64,000 bases of DNA from [Mycobacterium] fortunisiensis (GTDB lineage: Bacteria > Actinomycetota > Actinomycetes > Mycobacteriales > Mycobacteriaceae), in contig NZ_VOMB01000021.1 in assembly GCF_019050325.1 (NCBI RefSeq), forward strand, positions 62,001 to 126,000, written 5' to 3'. The notes under the pieces are model-generated. The model was not told the origin of the DNA, did no database searches, and saw only the letters and a program-made list of their open reading frames with translations. Positions within the stretch are counted from its first letter, which is position 1. Each line of letters begins with the position of its first letter. Below, in pieces: positions 44,339 to 53,294 of the stretch. Position numbers and translations under genes: made by a program.

Positions 44339-45559
44339 TCATCCGAACAGCACCGGTAACGACGTCGGCGAACGGAAGACCTGCCCGCGGATGTGCGGGT
44401 CGTTCCCGTCCGGGTCAAGCCGCAGGTTCGGCAGCCGGTCCAGCAGCAGGTTGATGGCGGTGCGCATTTCCAGCCGGGCCAGATGCATACCCAGGCACAC
44501 GTGCACCCCGTGGCCCCAACCCAGATTCGCCTTGGGAGTCCGGAAGATGTCGAACTCGTCGGGGTTTTCCCAGCGGTCCTCCTGGCGATTCGTCGAACCC
44601 AGCATCGGCATCACCGAACAGCCTTCGGGGATGTGCACCCCGCCGAGTTCGGTATCGCGGGTGGTGGTGCGGGTGATGGTCAACAGGGGTGGATTCCAGC
44701 GCACCGCCTCCTCGATGGCCTGTGGCAGCAGTGACCGGTCGGCGCGCACCGCATCCAATTGCGTGGTATCCGTGAGCAATGCGAACAGCAGGTTGCCCAA
44801 GGACCGATACGTGGTCTCCACACCGGCAGGCAGCAGAAGCCGCAGGAACGAGAAGATCTCCTCGTCGGTGAGCTTCTCGCCGTCGATCTCGGCCTCGGCG
44901 AGCAGGCTGATCATGTCCTCTTTGGGTTCCGAGCGGCGGGCGTCGAGGATGGGCGCGAAGTACTCACACAGCGCGGCCGCGGCGGCCAACCCGCGCTCGG
45001 GGTTCATGATCCAACTGAGCAGCGAGATCGACCACCGCTGAAACTGCGGATAGTCTTCCTCGGGCAGGCCCAACAAACCGGCGATGATCCGGCTCGGATA
45101 GTCGAAGGTGAACTGCTTGACCAGGTCGGCCTTGCCGTCGGCGGCGAATCTGTCGATCAGCTCGTTGCCCACCCGGCCGACAAGCTCGTCCTCCCAACGC
45201 GCCAATGCCTTCTGCGAGAAGGCCTTCGACACCAGGGAGCGCAGTCGGCCGTGCACCGGCTCGTCCATGCCCAACATCACCCGGTCGCCGAGCACCGGGC
45301 CGAACGCCGCAATGACCCCCGAGGACGAGAAGGTCTCGTTGTCGCGCAGCATCTGCTGGGCGTCCTCGTAGCGGTAGACAATAAAGACGGGCTTGCCCTC
45401 CTCCCCCGGCATCGCCGACATGTCGATCCGCTGGATCGGTTCCTCATGCCGCAGCCTGGCCAGCTCCGGGTAGGGATCACGGACGTCGCCGGAGACGGCA
45501 TCGTCGAAGGAACCGAAGTCCTCTAGGTCATCGAATAACTGGGGCAAAGCTTCCTCCAT
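44339..45559 (-). CDS. Cytochrome P450 with Trp in the haem-loop motif
   Basis: This 406-residue P450 has PAGVETTYR in the I helix near residue 247, IEEAVRWNPP (ExxR) near 286, and the haem loop LGWGHGVHVCLGMHLAR near 346-362. The usual Phe three residues before the first Gly is Trp here, a known but uncommon variation. AAGGAG lies five bases before the ATG. It is the last gene of the operon running from 50367 (binding protein, AveC-like, SDR, ALDH, P450), 22 bases after the ALDH. Confidence 0.92.
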   Translation of the reverse strand: MEEALPQLFDDLEDFGSFDDAVSGDVRDPYPELARLRHEEPIQRIDMSAMPGEEGKPVFIVYRYEDAQQMLRDNETFSSSGVIAAFGPVLGDRVMLGMDEPVHGRLRSLVSKAFSQKALARWEDELVGRVGNELIDRFAADGKADLVKQFTFDYPSRIIAGLLGLPEEDYPQFQRWSISLLSWIMNPERGLAAAAALCEYFAPILDARRSEPKEDMISLLAEAEIDGEKLTDEEIFSFLRLLLPAGVETTYRSLGNLLFALLTDTTQLDAVRADRSLLPQAIEEAVRWNPPLLTITRTTTRDTELGGVHIPEGCSVMPMLGSTNRQEDRWENPDEFDIFRTPKANLGWGHGVHVCLGMHLARLEMRTAINLLLDRLPNLRLDPDGNDPHIRGQVFRSPTSLPVLFG

Positions 45560-45581
45560 AAGGGCTCCTTGGGTACTTGCG

Positions 45582-47066
45582 CTACCGGGCTGGGTAGGCC
45601 ACAGACTTGATCTCGGTGTACTGGTGGAATCCCGCGATGCCGTTCTGTCGCCCGACGCCGCTGTCCTTGTAACCGCCGAACGGGGTATCCGCGCCGTAAC
45701 CCGCGGTGCCGTTGAGCCCGATGAACCCGGCCCGCAGCCGGCGGGCCACCGCAAGGGAATGCTCCAGCGAACCCGACATGACGTTGCCGGCCAACCCATA
45801 CGGGCTGTCATTGGCGATCCGGATGGCATCCTCTTCGTCCTCGTAGGGGATGACAGCCAACACCGGCCCGAAGATCTCCTCCTGGGCGATCGTCATGGAA
45901 TTGTCGACATCAATGAAAAGCGTTGGGTTGACCCAGAATCCCTTGTCGAACTGGCTCGGTGCATCGGTGCTTCCGACGAGCATGGTGGCGCCTTCGTCGA
46001 CGCCCTTCCGGATATAGCCGAGGATGCGGGACTGCTGCTTGGCCGAGATCACCGGACCGCAGAGCGTTCCGGGATCCTGCGGATCACCGGGGACGATGTT
46101 CTCGTAGATGGCCTTCAAGATCGCGACGCCCTCGTCGTAGCGGGAGCGGGGCAACAGCATTCGGGTGGGGGCGGCGCAGCCCTGCCCCGCGTGCAGCAAT
46201 GGGCCGATACCGATCAGGCACGCGGTGTTGAAATCGGCATCTTCCAAGACGATGGTGGCGGACTTGCCGCCGAGCTCGAGGAAGAGCCGCTTCATCGTCG
46301 CGGCACCTTTCTCCATGATGCGCTTGCCCACGGCCGTGGATCCGGTGAACGAGATCATGTCGACTTTGGGTGACAGGGTGAGTTCCTCGCCGACGAGATG
46401 GTCGGATGCGGTGACGACGTTCACCACTCCCGGTGGGATGTCGGTGTTCTCGGCGATGAGCCGGCCCAGCCGGGTGGCGTTGAACGGGGTGTCCGGCGCG
46501 GGTTTGAGCACCACGGTGTTCCCGGTCGCCAACGCCTGGCCCAGCTTGTTGATGGCAACCTCGAACGGGAAGTTCCACGGGGTGATCGCACCGACCACCC
46601 CGACCGGCTCGTACCAGACCTTGCGCGTGGTGTTCACCCCGGTGACCGAGACCACGGTGTCGCCCAGATCGGTTTCCCACGGGAAGGTCTCGATGAGCCG
46701 CGCGGGGTATTTGAGCCCGTCGGCGAGGGGGGCGTCGAGTTGCGGTCCGTGCGTGACCGCACGCGGTGCACCCACTTCGGCGATGAGCTCCTCGCGCAAC
46801 TGCTCCAGCTCGCCCTCGATGGCCTCGTGTAGTTGTTCCAGACAACGCTTGCGAAGCTGGTGGTTGGTCGACCAGTCGGTCTCGTCGAAGGACCGGCGGG
46901 CGGCGTCGATGGCACGATGCATATCGGCCGTCGAGGCATCCGAGACCTCGCCGAGCATCTCCTCGTTGGCCGGATTGATGTTGGTGAAGGTACCGGCCTC
47001 GCCGTCGACGAGCTTGCCGTCGATCAGCATCCTTGATTCGAAGGTGGGCTGCGGTGGTTCAGACAT
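45582..47066 (-). CDS. Aldehyde dehydrogenase
   Basis: This protein is 494 residues from the ATG at 47066. Its marks are ITPWNFPFEVAINK near residue 160, FTGSTAVGKRI near 236, catalytic Glu in LELGGKSA near 259, catalytic Cys in GQGCAAPTR near 293, and EEIFGPVLAV near 392. It is related to the ALDH at 33658 but clearly distinct. AAGGGAG precedes the start, which overlaps the SDR gene's end. In this operon it would oxidise an aldehyde generated by the P450 and SDR. Confidence 0.92.
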   Translation of the reverse strand: MSEPPQPTFESRMLIDGKLVDGEAGTFTNINPANEEMLGEVSDASTADMHRAIDAARRSFDETDWSTNHQLRKRCLEQLHEAIEGELEQLREELIAEVGAPRAVTHGPQLDAPLADGLKYPARLIETFPWETDLGDTVVSVTGVNTTRKVWYEPVGVVGAITPWNFPFEVAINKLGQALATGNTVVLKPAPDTPFNATRLGRLIAENTDIPPGVVNVVTASDHLVGEELTLSPKVDMISFTGSTAVGKRIMEKGAATMKRLFLELGGKSATIVLEDADFNTACLIGIGPLLHAGQGCAAPTRMLLPRSRYDEGVAILKAIYENIVPGDPQDPGTLCGPVISAKQQSRILGYIRKGVDEGATMLVGSTDAPSQFDKGFWVNPTLFIDVDNSMTIAQEEIFGPVLAVIPYEDEEDAIRIANDSPYGLAGNVMSGSLEHSLAVARRLRAGFIGLNGTAGYGADTPFGGYKDSGVGRQNGIAGFHQYTEIKSVAYPAR

Positions 47067-48111
47067 CGGTCGCACTCCCTTGCTGGGGTTGGTTTTTCGC
47101 AGCTGATCGCTTCGCCGCCAGCGACGCCAGCCGGATCAGCACCGGCTGCGGAAGTACCTTGGCGGCCACCACCATCGCCTTCTGGGAAGTGGTCAACGGA
47201 TACGCACCGCCGCGCATCGCGCCGTGGCGCGGGATACCCATCATCACCCGCGTCATCTGATGGAGTCCGGCCGAGGGCAGCAACCGGTTGGCGACCAACA
47301 GCATTCGAGCATCCGGCCCGACCGCGGTCTTGGCGAAGGGCTTGTCGCCGTCCAGCGCCTTGGCCAGGCCCCTGGCGAAGTCCTCGGGTGAGCGCGCGGC
47401 GTGTTTCATCATCGCCCGGCCGCGTTTGTCCATCGTGCGGTGATGGGGTGCGTAGGGCCCGTCCAGGTCCCGGTCGTCGGTGGTTCCCGCGTCAGTGATG
47501 ATGTCTGTGTCGTAGGTTCCGGTGACCAAGATGGTGACGCCGATGCCGAAGGGTGCCACTTCCCCGGCCATCGCCTCGCCCCAGCGCTCCAGCGCCCCCT
47601 TGACCGCCGAATACGGTGCGGTGGCCGGCATTCCACGCACGCCGGCCGCACTCGAGATCAGCACGATGCGGCCACGGCCGGCCTCACGCATCGCGGGCAG
47701 CAGCGCCTTGGTGAGCGCCACCGGACCGAAGACGTTGGTGGCGAACATGCGCTCCCAGAGTTCCGACGATGTCTCCTCCACCATGCCCGCCGCCGAGATG
47801 CCGGCATTGTGGACCACCGCATACGGTGCACCGACCGCTTCTTCGATCGTCTTGGCCGCAGCCGTGATCGAGGCGGTGTCCATCAGATCGAGCTGCACAC
47901 CGATCAGCCGATCGTCGTCGTCACCGGCCCCGGTCGCTTTCCGCAACAGCGGCATGCCCTGATCCGGCGTGCGCATCGCCGCGACCACCCGCCACCCGTC
48001 GCGATACAGGCGCACGGCCGAGGCGAACCCCAGGCCCCGCGACGCGCCGGTGATGAGGACAGTCCGAGGCTCAGCAGTGCCCTGTTCGTCGCGCAAGCGC
48101 TCATCACCCAT
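47059..48111 (-). CDS. Short-chain dehydrogenase, extended C-terminus
   Basis: This 350-residue SDR has TGASRGLG at residues 21-28, NAGISAAG near 101, SSAAG near 152 and the Y-S-A-V-K catalytic pair near 166. The C-terminal ~100 residues go beyond the classical fold. They are basic and moderately hydrophobic (MLLVANRLLPSAGLHQ, VLPQPVLIRLASLAAKRSAA), perhaps membrane-associating. Members of this kind oxidise or reduce lipid or steroid hydroxyls. Its ATG overlaps the end of the AveC-like gene by eight bases. Confidence 0.86.
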   Translation of the reverse strand: MGDERLRDEQGTAEPRTVLITGASRGLGFASAVRLYRDGWRVVAAMRTPDQGMPLLRKATGAGDDDDRLIGVQLDLMDTASITAAAKTIEEAVGAPYAVVHNAGISAAGMVEETSSELWERMFATNVFGPVALTKALLPAMREAGRGRIVLISSAAGVRGMPATAPYSAVKGALERWGEAMAGEVAPFGIGVTILVTGTYDTDIITDAGTTDDRDLDGPYAPHHRTMDKRGRAMMKHAARSPEDFARGLAKALDGDKPFAKTAVGPDARMLLVANRLLPSAGLHQMTRVMMGIPRHGAMRGGAYPLTTSQKAMVVAAKVLPQPVLIRLASLAAKRSAAKNQPQQGSATDV

Positions 48112-49249
48112 TCTGGTTCTCCGATGCGCACCGGTTGCTCTTCGAACCCAACTCGACGTCGACGTTGCGGGACGGCCCCTGCTGCCAGGTGGACCACTTT
48201 CCTACCGAGTACGGTCCCTCGGCCCCGTTCGCCCGGTAATACCCCTGTGGGTCATAGATCTTCGCCTCGGGATACGGCCATGGGCAGGCGACTGAGGTGG
48301 CCAGCCCGCTGGCCTTGATGGCCCAGAACCAGCTTCCGTAGGCGAAGTACGCAACATTGACGATCACGAACATCACCAGGAACGTGCCGAGTACCGGCTT
48401 TTTCGGGAACAGCCTGGCCTTCGCGGCGAGCTTCTCGGCCGTCGACTTTCCGGTGTCGTCGCGGTAGACCAGGATCGCTGCCGGAACCATCACGAACGTC
48501 ACCGCCAGCGACTCCCAGATGAGCGGGAATTGGAAGGTGCTGCCGGGGAACAACGTGCCGAACGGGATTGCCTGGGAGTAGATGTACAGCCCGGTGCGCA
48601 CCAGGCTGACCTCAAGGAAGGCGTCGAAGATGAAGCCGATCACCAACACCAAGCCGCCCAGGCTGATCAGTGGATGCCTGCTGACGAACGCCTCCGGACC
48701 ACGTTTGGCCTGCCACTTGCGCAGAAGCCAGATGGCCGGGAAATACGGGCCGAAGTAAAACGTCACGTAGCCGAACACGATGAACGGTTCGACCGTCGGC
48801 GACATCATGATCAGGGGCCAGTTCTCCGGCCAGTGCACCAACGCCGGGTTGTACACCGCGTACGGCGCCCAGTTCATGATCGGGTCCTGCCACACGATCA
48901 CCGTCGTGACCAACACCATCAAGAGCACCGGGCTGCCGGGATTGCGCCGCCAGGCACGGATGAAAACAATGGTCAGTACCACGACCATGAGCAGGGCGCC
49001 GACCTGCGGGACGATCTGCCAGTGATCAAAGGCCGTCAGAAACTCAACCGGACGAGGCCGCCCTTCCACGTTCGGGTTGGCCACCCGCGGGTCGACGTCC
49101 GTCCGCGCAACGGAGAGGAACATCCCCCAGAACGCCAGCCATCCGATAAGCGCAATCCAGCGTCCCCAGTTCGGGCCCTTACGGGGCGCCTTGTTCTCGG
49201 TGTCCGCCGGCGTCACGATGCCCGGCGGTGCGGCCTTCTCGGTGGTCAT
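48104..49249 (-). CDS. AveC-like (spirocyclase AveC family) membrane protein, long form
   Basis: This 381-residue membrane protein has about seven hydrophobic helices. Landmarks are VWQDPIMNWAPYAVYNPALVHWP near residue 122 and YGSWFWAIKASGL near 325. A polar C-terminal extension contains two cysteines. It is homologous in layout to the shorter protein at 40386; the shared W-x-x-P/Y-D and P-x-x-P patterns mark the AveC family. The ATG has GAGGAAG upstream and overlaps the binding-protein stop (ATGA). The function is unknown. Confidence 0.8.
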   Translation of the reverse strand: MTTEKAAPPGIVTPADTENKAPRKGPNWGRWIALIGWLAFWGMFLSVARTDVDPRVANPNVEGRPRPVEFLTAFDHWQIVPQVGALLMVVVLTIVFIRAWRRNPGSPVLLMVLVTTVIVWQDPIMNWAPYAVYNPALVHWPENWPLIMMSPTVEPFIVFGYVTFYFGPYFPAIWLLRKWQAKRGPEAFVSRHPLISLGGLVLVIGFIFDAFLEVSLVRTGLYIYSQAIPFGTLFPGSTFQFPLIWESLAVTFVMVPAAILVYRDDTGKSTAEKLAAKARLFPKKPVLGTFLVMFVIVNVAYFAYGSWFWAIKASGLATSVACPWPYPEAKIYDPQGYYRANGAEGPYSVGKWSTWQQGPSRNVDVELGSKSNRCASENQNG

Positions 49250-50367
49250 CGGGCTTCCTCTCCAAAACGGTCGACCAGGTGCGAATTGACGCCGTCTTCG
49301 TCGAGAGTCCGGGCCACCAGATACCCCGCCCCCATCCACGCGCGTCGTGTCCATTTGCCCAGGGACACCCGGGTTCCGGGGGCGCCGGAGGCGGCCGGCA
49401 TCATCTTCACCCGCTCCAGGGCCTCCTTGACCCCGCGCGGGCTCAGCGGGTGCGAATCGGTGAAGGCCCGCACCAAGGTGGCCGCCACGTCGTGGTTGAC
49501 GACCGATACGCAGTACTCGGGACGGCTGCCGTTGTAGCGCTTGGCGTAGCGGTCCAGCCAGGCCTGCCCGACCGGGTTGCCTTCGTCGTACTGATCCACT
49601 CCGACCCAACCCAAAAAGGCCTGCCACATGATCGGGTTGACCCAGGCGTTCTGGAATGCGGTGGTGGTGAAGCGGGGCGGATCCCAATTGACGGCCTCCA
49701 GCGCCGGGTTGATGAACACGATGCCGAAACCGAACCCGAGATGCACGATCGCCTCGGCCTTGGCTTCGTGCAACGTGCTCACCGCGGCGTTGATATCCTG
49801 CGCGGTCTGCGCGATCCCGGCTTCCGCGACGATGCGAATCCCCTTGCGGGCACAGGCACTTCGGAGATTCTTCAGATAGCTCTCACCGATCAGGTTCTGC
49901 TCGACCAGGACGCCGATCTCGGTCAGGCCACGCTTGGCGACGAGGTCCGCCAGGAAGATTGGTTCATCGGTCATCGACCCCTGGGGGAAGGCGAAGGTCC
50001 ACTCACCGAGCCAGTCGTCGGTGCCCGTGACGCTGATCGCCGGCACCTTGAAACGTTCCTCGATCGCCTCACGGAGGGGCACGCAGTTGTCGGTGATGTT
50101 CGGGCCGAACACCACCAGGCAGCCCTCGTCGACGAGCTCGCCGTAGGCGTCGATGACCGCCTTGACCGAACCCTTCGGCAACCCTTCCACCTCGCGGTAG
50201 ATCATCTGCACCGGCCGATCCATCAGGCCCTGTTCGACCGCCTCTTCGAAGACCAGGTCGAAAGTCTGGGTGAAGGAGGCCTTCAGTTCGTCCGGGAAGC
50301 CCGGCGGCAACGTGAAGTCCATCAGGTAGCCCACCTTGATGGGCTCGGCAGTGCTCTCGTAGGACAT
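49246..50367 (-). CDS. Periplasmic-binding-protein-like (LivK type) protein without signal peptide
   Basis: This 373-residue type I periplasmic-binding fold protein starts KVGYLMDFTLPPGFPDELK, then has VFGPNITDNCVPLREAIEE near residue 88 and GVLVEQNLIGESYLKNL near 150. This is the Leu/Ile/Val-binding group. It has neither signal peptide nor lipobox, and no ABC permease or ATPase genes are nearby. It may therefore be a cytosolic ligand-binding protein serving the adjacent enzymes rather than a transporter component. It is the first gene of a five-gene operon with a 16-bp operator upstream. Confidence 0.82.
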   Translation of the reverse strand: MSYESTAEPIKVGYLMDFTLPPGFPDELKASFTQTFDLVFEEAVEQGLMDRPVQMIYREVEGLPKGSVKAVIDAYGELVDEGCLVVFGPNITDNCVPLREAIEERFKVPAISVTGTDDWLGEWTFAFPQGSMTDEPIFLADLVAKRGLTEIGVLVEQNLIGESYLKNLRSACARKGIRIVAEAGIAQTAQDINAAVSTLHEAKAEAIVHLGFGFGIVFINPALEAVNWDPPRFTTTAFQNAWVNPIMWQAFLGWVGVDQYDEGNPVGQAWLDRYAKRYNGSRPEYCVSVVNHDVAATLVRAFTDSHPLSPRGVKEALERVKMMPAASGAPGTRVSLGKWTRRAWMGAGYLVARTLDEDGVNSHLVDRFGEEAR

Positions 50368-50413
50368 CTGACCTCCGCTATCCGGCGTTCATCGCGGGGA
50401 ATGCCGCGCATAC

Positions 50414-50429
50414 GACCTAATATTTGTTC
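50414..50429. promoter_or_regulatory. Tandem-TetR candidate operator, site A
   Basis: On the minus strand this reads GAACAAATATTAGGTC, 46 bases upstream of the binding-protein operon. It belongs to a four-member motif family with 51359, 53173 and 54273. A further partial copy (GAACCTAATG) follows at 50431. Confidence 0.6.
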
Positions 50430-50456
50430 TGAACCTAATGCGGGCCGAGGGCAGCG

Positions 50457-51305
50457 TCAATCACCAGATCCGGATTGACCCAGGTAGACCTCGATCAGCT
50501 CGTGCAGACCACGGCTGACGGCAACGTCATCGGTCAACGGTGCCGCGACCGCCACCTGCGCTGCCACGGCGATCGGGAGTCCTTCGGCGATCAACCGTCC
50601 GGCGGCGATCAGCACCCGGGTGGATGCGACCTCGCGCAGTCCGCCGGTCTCCAGACGCCGGATCGCCTGCCCGAACCGGACCAACTCGACCGCGGTCGAA
50701 TGGTCCACCCCCGCCTCGTGGGCGATGATGCCCTCTTCAACCTCGGGTTCGGGAAAGCCGAACTCGATGGCCACCATCCGTTGGCGGGTGGAGTCCTTGA
50801 GATCTTTGAGAACGCTCTGGTAGCCGGGGTTGTAGGACATCACCAGACCGAATCCCGGTGCGGCATCCAGCGTGATACCGAGCCGCTCGATGGGCAGCTG
50901 TCGCCGATAGTCCGACAGCGGGTGCAATACCACGGTAGTGTCCTGGCGGGCTTCCACCACCTCGTCGAGGTAACAGATCGCCCCCTCGCGCACCGCGCGG
51001 GTCAGCGGACCGTCGGTCCAGACCGTCTCGTCACCGCGCAGCAGGTAGCGACCCACGAGATCAGCGGTGGTGAGATCGTCATGACAGGAGACGGTGATCA
51101 GTGGCCGTCCGAGGTCGTGCGCCATCGCCTCGACGAATCGCGTCTTGCCGCAGCCCGTCGGCCCTTTCAACACCAGGGCGAGGCCTTGGCGGTACGCCGC
51201 CTTGAACACCGTCTCCTCATTGCCGACCGGCTTGTAATAGGGTCGCTCGCCCAGGGCCTGCGAACCGGCTCCGTTCTGGTGCACGAGTCCGGACTGGTTA
51301 GCCAT
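50457..51305 (-). CDS. MoxR-type AAA ATPase (CbbQ/NirQ/NorQ group)
   Basis: This 282-residue AAA+ ATPase has Walker A GPTGCGKT near residues 48-55, Walker B AICYLDE near 110-116 and a sensor-type YNPGYQS near 158. The group remodels metal enzymes (Rubisco, nitric oxide reductase, methanol dehydrogenase) together with a VWA-domain partner. The partner lies just upstream at 51450-53144. The target enzyme is not obvious here. It has its own candidate operator at 51359 and a GAAAGG ribosome site. Confidence 0.88.
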   Translation of the reverse strand: MANQSGLVHQNGAGSQALGERPYYKPVGNEETVFKAAYRQGLALVLKGPTGCGKTRFVEAMAHDLGRPLITVSCHDDLTTADLVGRYLLRGDETVWTDGPLTRAVREGAICYLDEVVEARQDTTVVLHPLSDYRRQLPIERLGITLDAAPGFGLVMSYNPGYQSVLKDLKDSTRQRMVAIEFGFPEPEVEEGIIAHEAGVDHSTAVELVRFGQAIRRLETGGLREVASTRVLIAAGRLIAEGLPIAVAAQVAVAAPLTDDVAVSRGLHELIEVYLGQSGSGD

Positions 51306-51358
51306 GACACACCTTTCGTCGTATCCGCCACGCTGCGGTACTCATCGCAGCGTAACCG

Positions 51359-51374
51359 GAACAGATGTTTGTTT
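51359..51374. promoter_or_regulatory. Tandem-TetR candidate operator, site B
   Basis: On the minus strand this reads AAACAAACATCTGTTC, 54 bases upstream of the AAA ATPase. It is the most diverged of the four motif copies. Confidence 0.45.
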
Positions 51375-51449
51375 CAAGCGTCTGACACAATTCTCGCCAA
51401 CCACTTTTCGCAACCAATATCGTTCTGCGGCTTGGTATCACGCGGTCCG

Positions 51450-53144
51450 TCACGACACCCGACGACGCACCTCACCGGAACGGATGGCCGAGCGGAACAT
51501 CGGCCCGATCACGCCGGCGAGCTGATCGGGGTTGGAGATGGTGGCGTGCGCGGCGCTACCGAACACCCGCCGCAGCGACTCCACGTCGGTGCTGGCCCCG
51601 ATGGTCAGGCACACGCAGCCGGTACCCCGGCGCCGGGCCTCGGTCAGGGCGCGACGCGCGTCGGCGGCGCCGTAGGCCCGCTCGTAACCATGGTCGTAGG
51701 CCAGGCCGTCGGACAGCACGACCAGCAGCCGCCGCGACGTACCACCGCGCTCTTCCAAGACCGCCGACCCGTGCCGGATGGCGGCGCCGAGTCGCGAATA
51801 CGCCCCGGGCTCCAGGCTGTTCAGCCGCCGGAAAACCTGCGCATCGAGGTGGTCGTTGAACCGCTTGACCGGAACCATCGTCACTGCCGACCGCCCCTGC
51901 GAGTAGTACGCGTACAGCGACACCCGGTCGCCCAGATCGTGCAGCGCCACCATCAGGTGCGCGACCGCCGTGCGCTGCTGCTGGTGCACCGTGCGCCCGG
52001 CAGTGCCCGGCTCGGCGGCCGAACCCGAGACATCCAACAGCAACAGCACCGACAGGTCCCGCCGGCGCCGCAGGCTGTCGAGGTAGACCGCCTCGTCGGG
52101 CACCGACCCGGCGCGCACCTCGACGCGCGCCTCCAGGGCGGCGTCGATGTCGATGTCGTCGCCCTGCGGTTGGCGATGACGACGGTGCAGACCCATCCCC
52201 AGCCGCGCCAACGGCCGCCGCACACTGATCGCATCCTCGATCTGCTGGGTGGCGTGCGCTTTGATCTGCGGATCGGCCTCACGGACCGTGCACCAGTCGA
52301 GCCGATAGCTCCTGCGCTCGGCGTTCCATTCCGGGTACTTCACACCCTCGGTCTTGATGTCGACGACCTCCTCCGAGGCCACCGAGGCCAGCGAGGACAC
52401 CGCGTGCAATCCACGCCTGGTCGAGTTGGTCCGATGCGTCGGCGAGTCGGCGCCGGGCGGCCCGTCGCCGTTGCCGCCGGTCTTGCGAGCCGAGGACAGC
52501 AGCTTCTTCAGCCACTTGCCGATCGCCCCGCCGCCGCCGACCGGGCTGGAAAACAGATCGGGATCATCGGAGTCGTCGACGTTGTCTTCGTCGAGTTCCT
52601 CAAGTTCCTGCTTTTCCTGCTTCCGGGGCACATGGCCGACAGACTCTTGATCCGCTTGCCTGGCCGCGGCTGCGGCAGTCGCCAGGACCTTCTTGACGTT
52701 GAGCGCGCCGAAGCTCGACGGCGGATCGGGCAACGCATCCCTTCCGCGCGCGATCGACAGCGATGTCGCCGCCGAATCGCTGCGCTCGCCGAGGGTTCGA
52801 TCAGCCAAGGCGCTCAGCGTGTTTGGCAGGAGCGCGGCATTGGCCATCAGGGCCCGGTGCCCCTCGACAGCCAGATAACGCCGGGCCAGCCGCCGGTGCC
52901 GAGCCAACTGGCCGACCACCTCCGGGTCCAGGCTGCCCGCCGCGATCAGCGACGCCTGCACGGCCACCGATTCGAGCTGTGCGCGCGCCGGCGCCGAGGG
53001 GTCGACGTACACGGTCTTGCCGTCGGTCCACGGCGCCGCCTGCGGGTCGTCCCCGGACACCGCGACCGGGCAGCCCCCGAGCGCGGACGCCAACAAGTCC
53101 AACCCGGAGAACCGGCCATCGACACCGCCGCCGTGGTCAGACAT
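51450..53144 (-). CDS. NorD/CbbO-type VWA-domain protein
   Basis: This 564-residue protein is the usual partner of NorQ-type ATPases. The N-terminal region is helical. The middle (about 170-240) is acidic and low-complexity, with a run of Glu/Asp residues. The C-terminal von Willebrand A domain has the MIDAS motif DVSGS near 388 and VVLSDGLAYDHGYE near 486. GGAGG lies six bases before the ATG at 53144. It is divergent from an SDR across a gap that carries operator site C. With the ATPase it probably matures or repairs a metalloenzyme of this pathway. Confidence 0.87.
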   Translation of the reverse strand: MSDHGGGVDGRFSGLDLLASALGGCPVAVSGDDPQAAPWTDGKTVYVDPSAPARAQLESVAVQASLIAAGSLDPEVVGQLARHRRLARRYLAVEGHRALMANAALLPNTLSALADRTLGERSDSAATSLSIARGRDALPDPPSSFGALNVKKVLATAAAAARQADQESVGHVPRKQEKQELEELDEDNVDDSDDPDLFSSPVGGGGAIGKWLKKLLSSARKTGGNGDGPPGADSPTHRTNSTRRGLHAVSSLASVASEEVVDIKTEGVKYPEWNAERRSYRLDWCTVREADPQIKAHATQQIEDAISVRRPLARLGMGLHRRHRQPQGDDIDIDAALEARVEVRAGSVPDEAVYLDSLRRRRDLSVLLLLDVSGSAAEPGTAGRTVHQQQRTAVAHLMVALHDLGDRVSLYAYYSQGRSAVTMVPVKRFNDHLDAQVFRRLNSLEPGAYSRLGAAIRHGSAVLEERGGTSRRLLVVLSDGLAYDHGYERAYGAADARRALTEARRRGTGCVCLTIGASTDVESLRRVFGSAAHATISNPDQLAGVIGPMFRSAIRSGEVRRRVS

Positions 53145-53172
53145 CTGACACCTCCGTACCCGCGTCGAGTTT

Positions 53173-53188
53173 GACCAAATATCTGGTC
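53173..53188. promoter_or_regulatory. Tandem-TetR candidate operator, site C
   Basis: GACCAAATATCTGGTC, palindromic at 14 of 16 positions, lies between the divergent VWA-protein and SDR genes. It is the most symmetrical of the four copies. Confidence 0.6.
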
Positions 53189-53294
53189 CACCGTAGAGTT
53201 CCCGCCTGAGTGGAGTCAATGGCGCCGGCTGTTTCGGGCCCTCCCAACTCCGCTCGGGCTATCAATCGACAAACCAAACGACAAGGGCAACATC

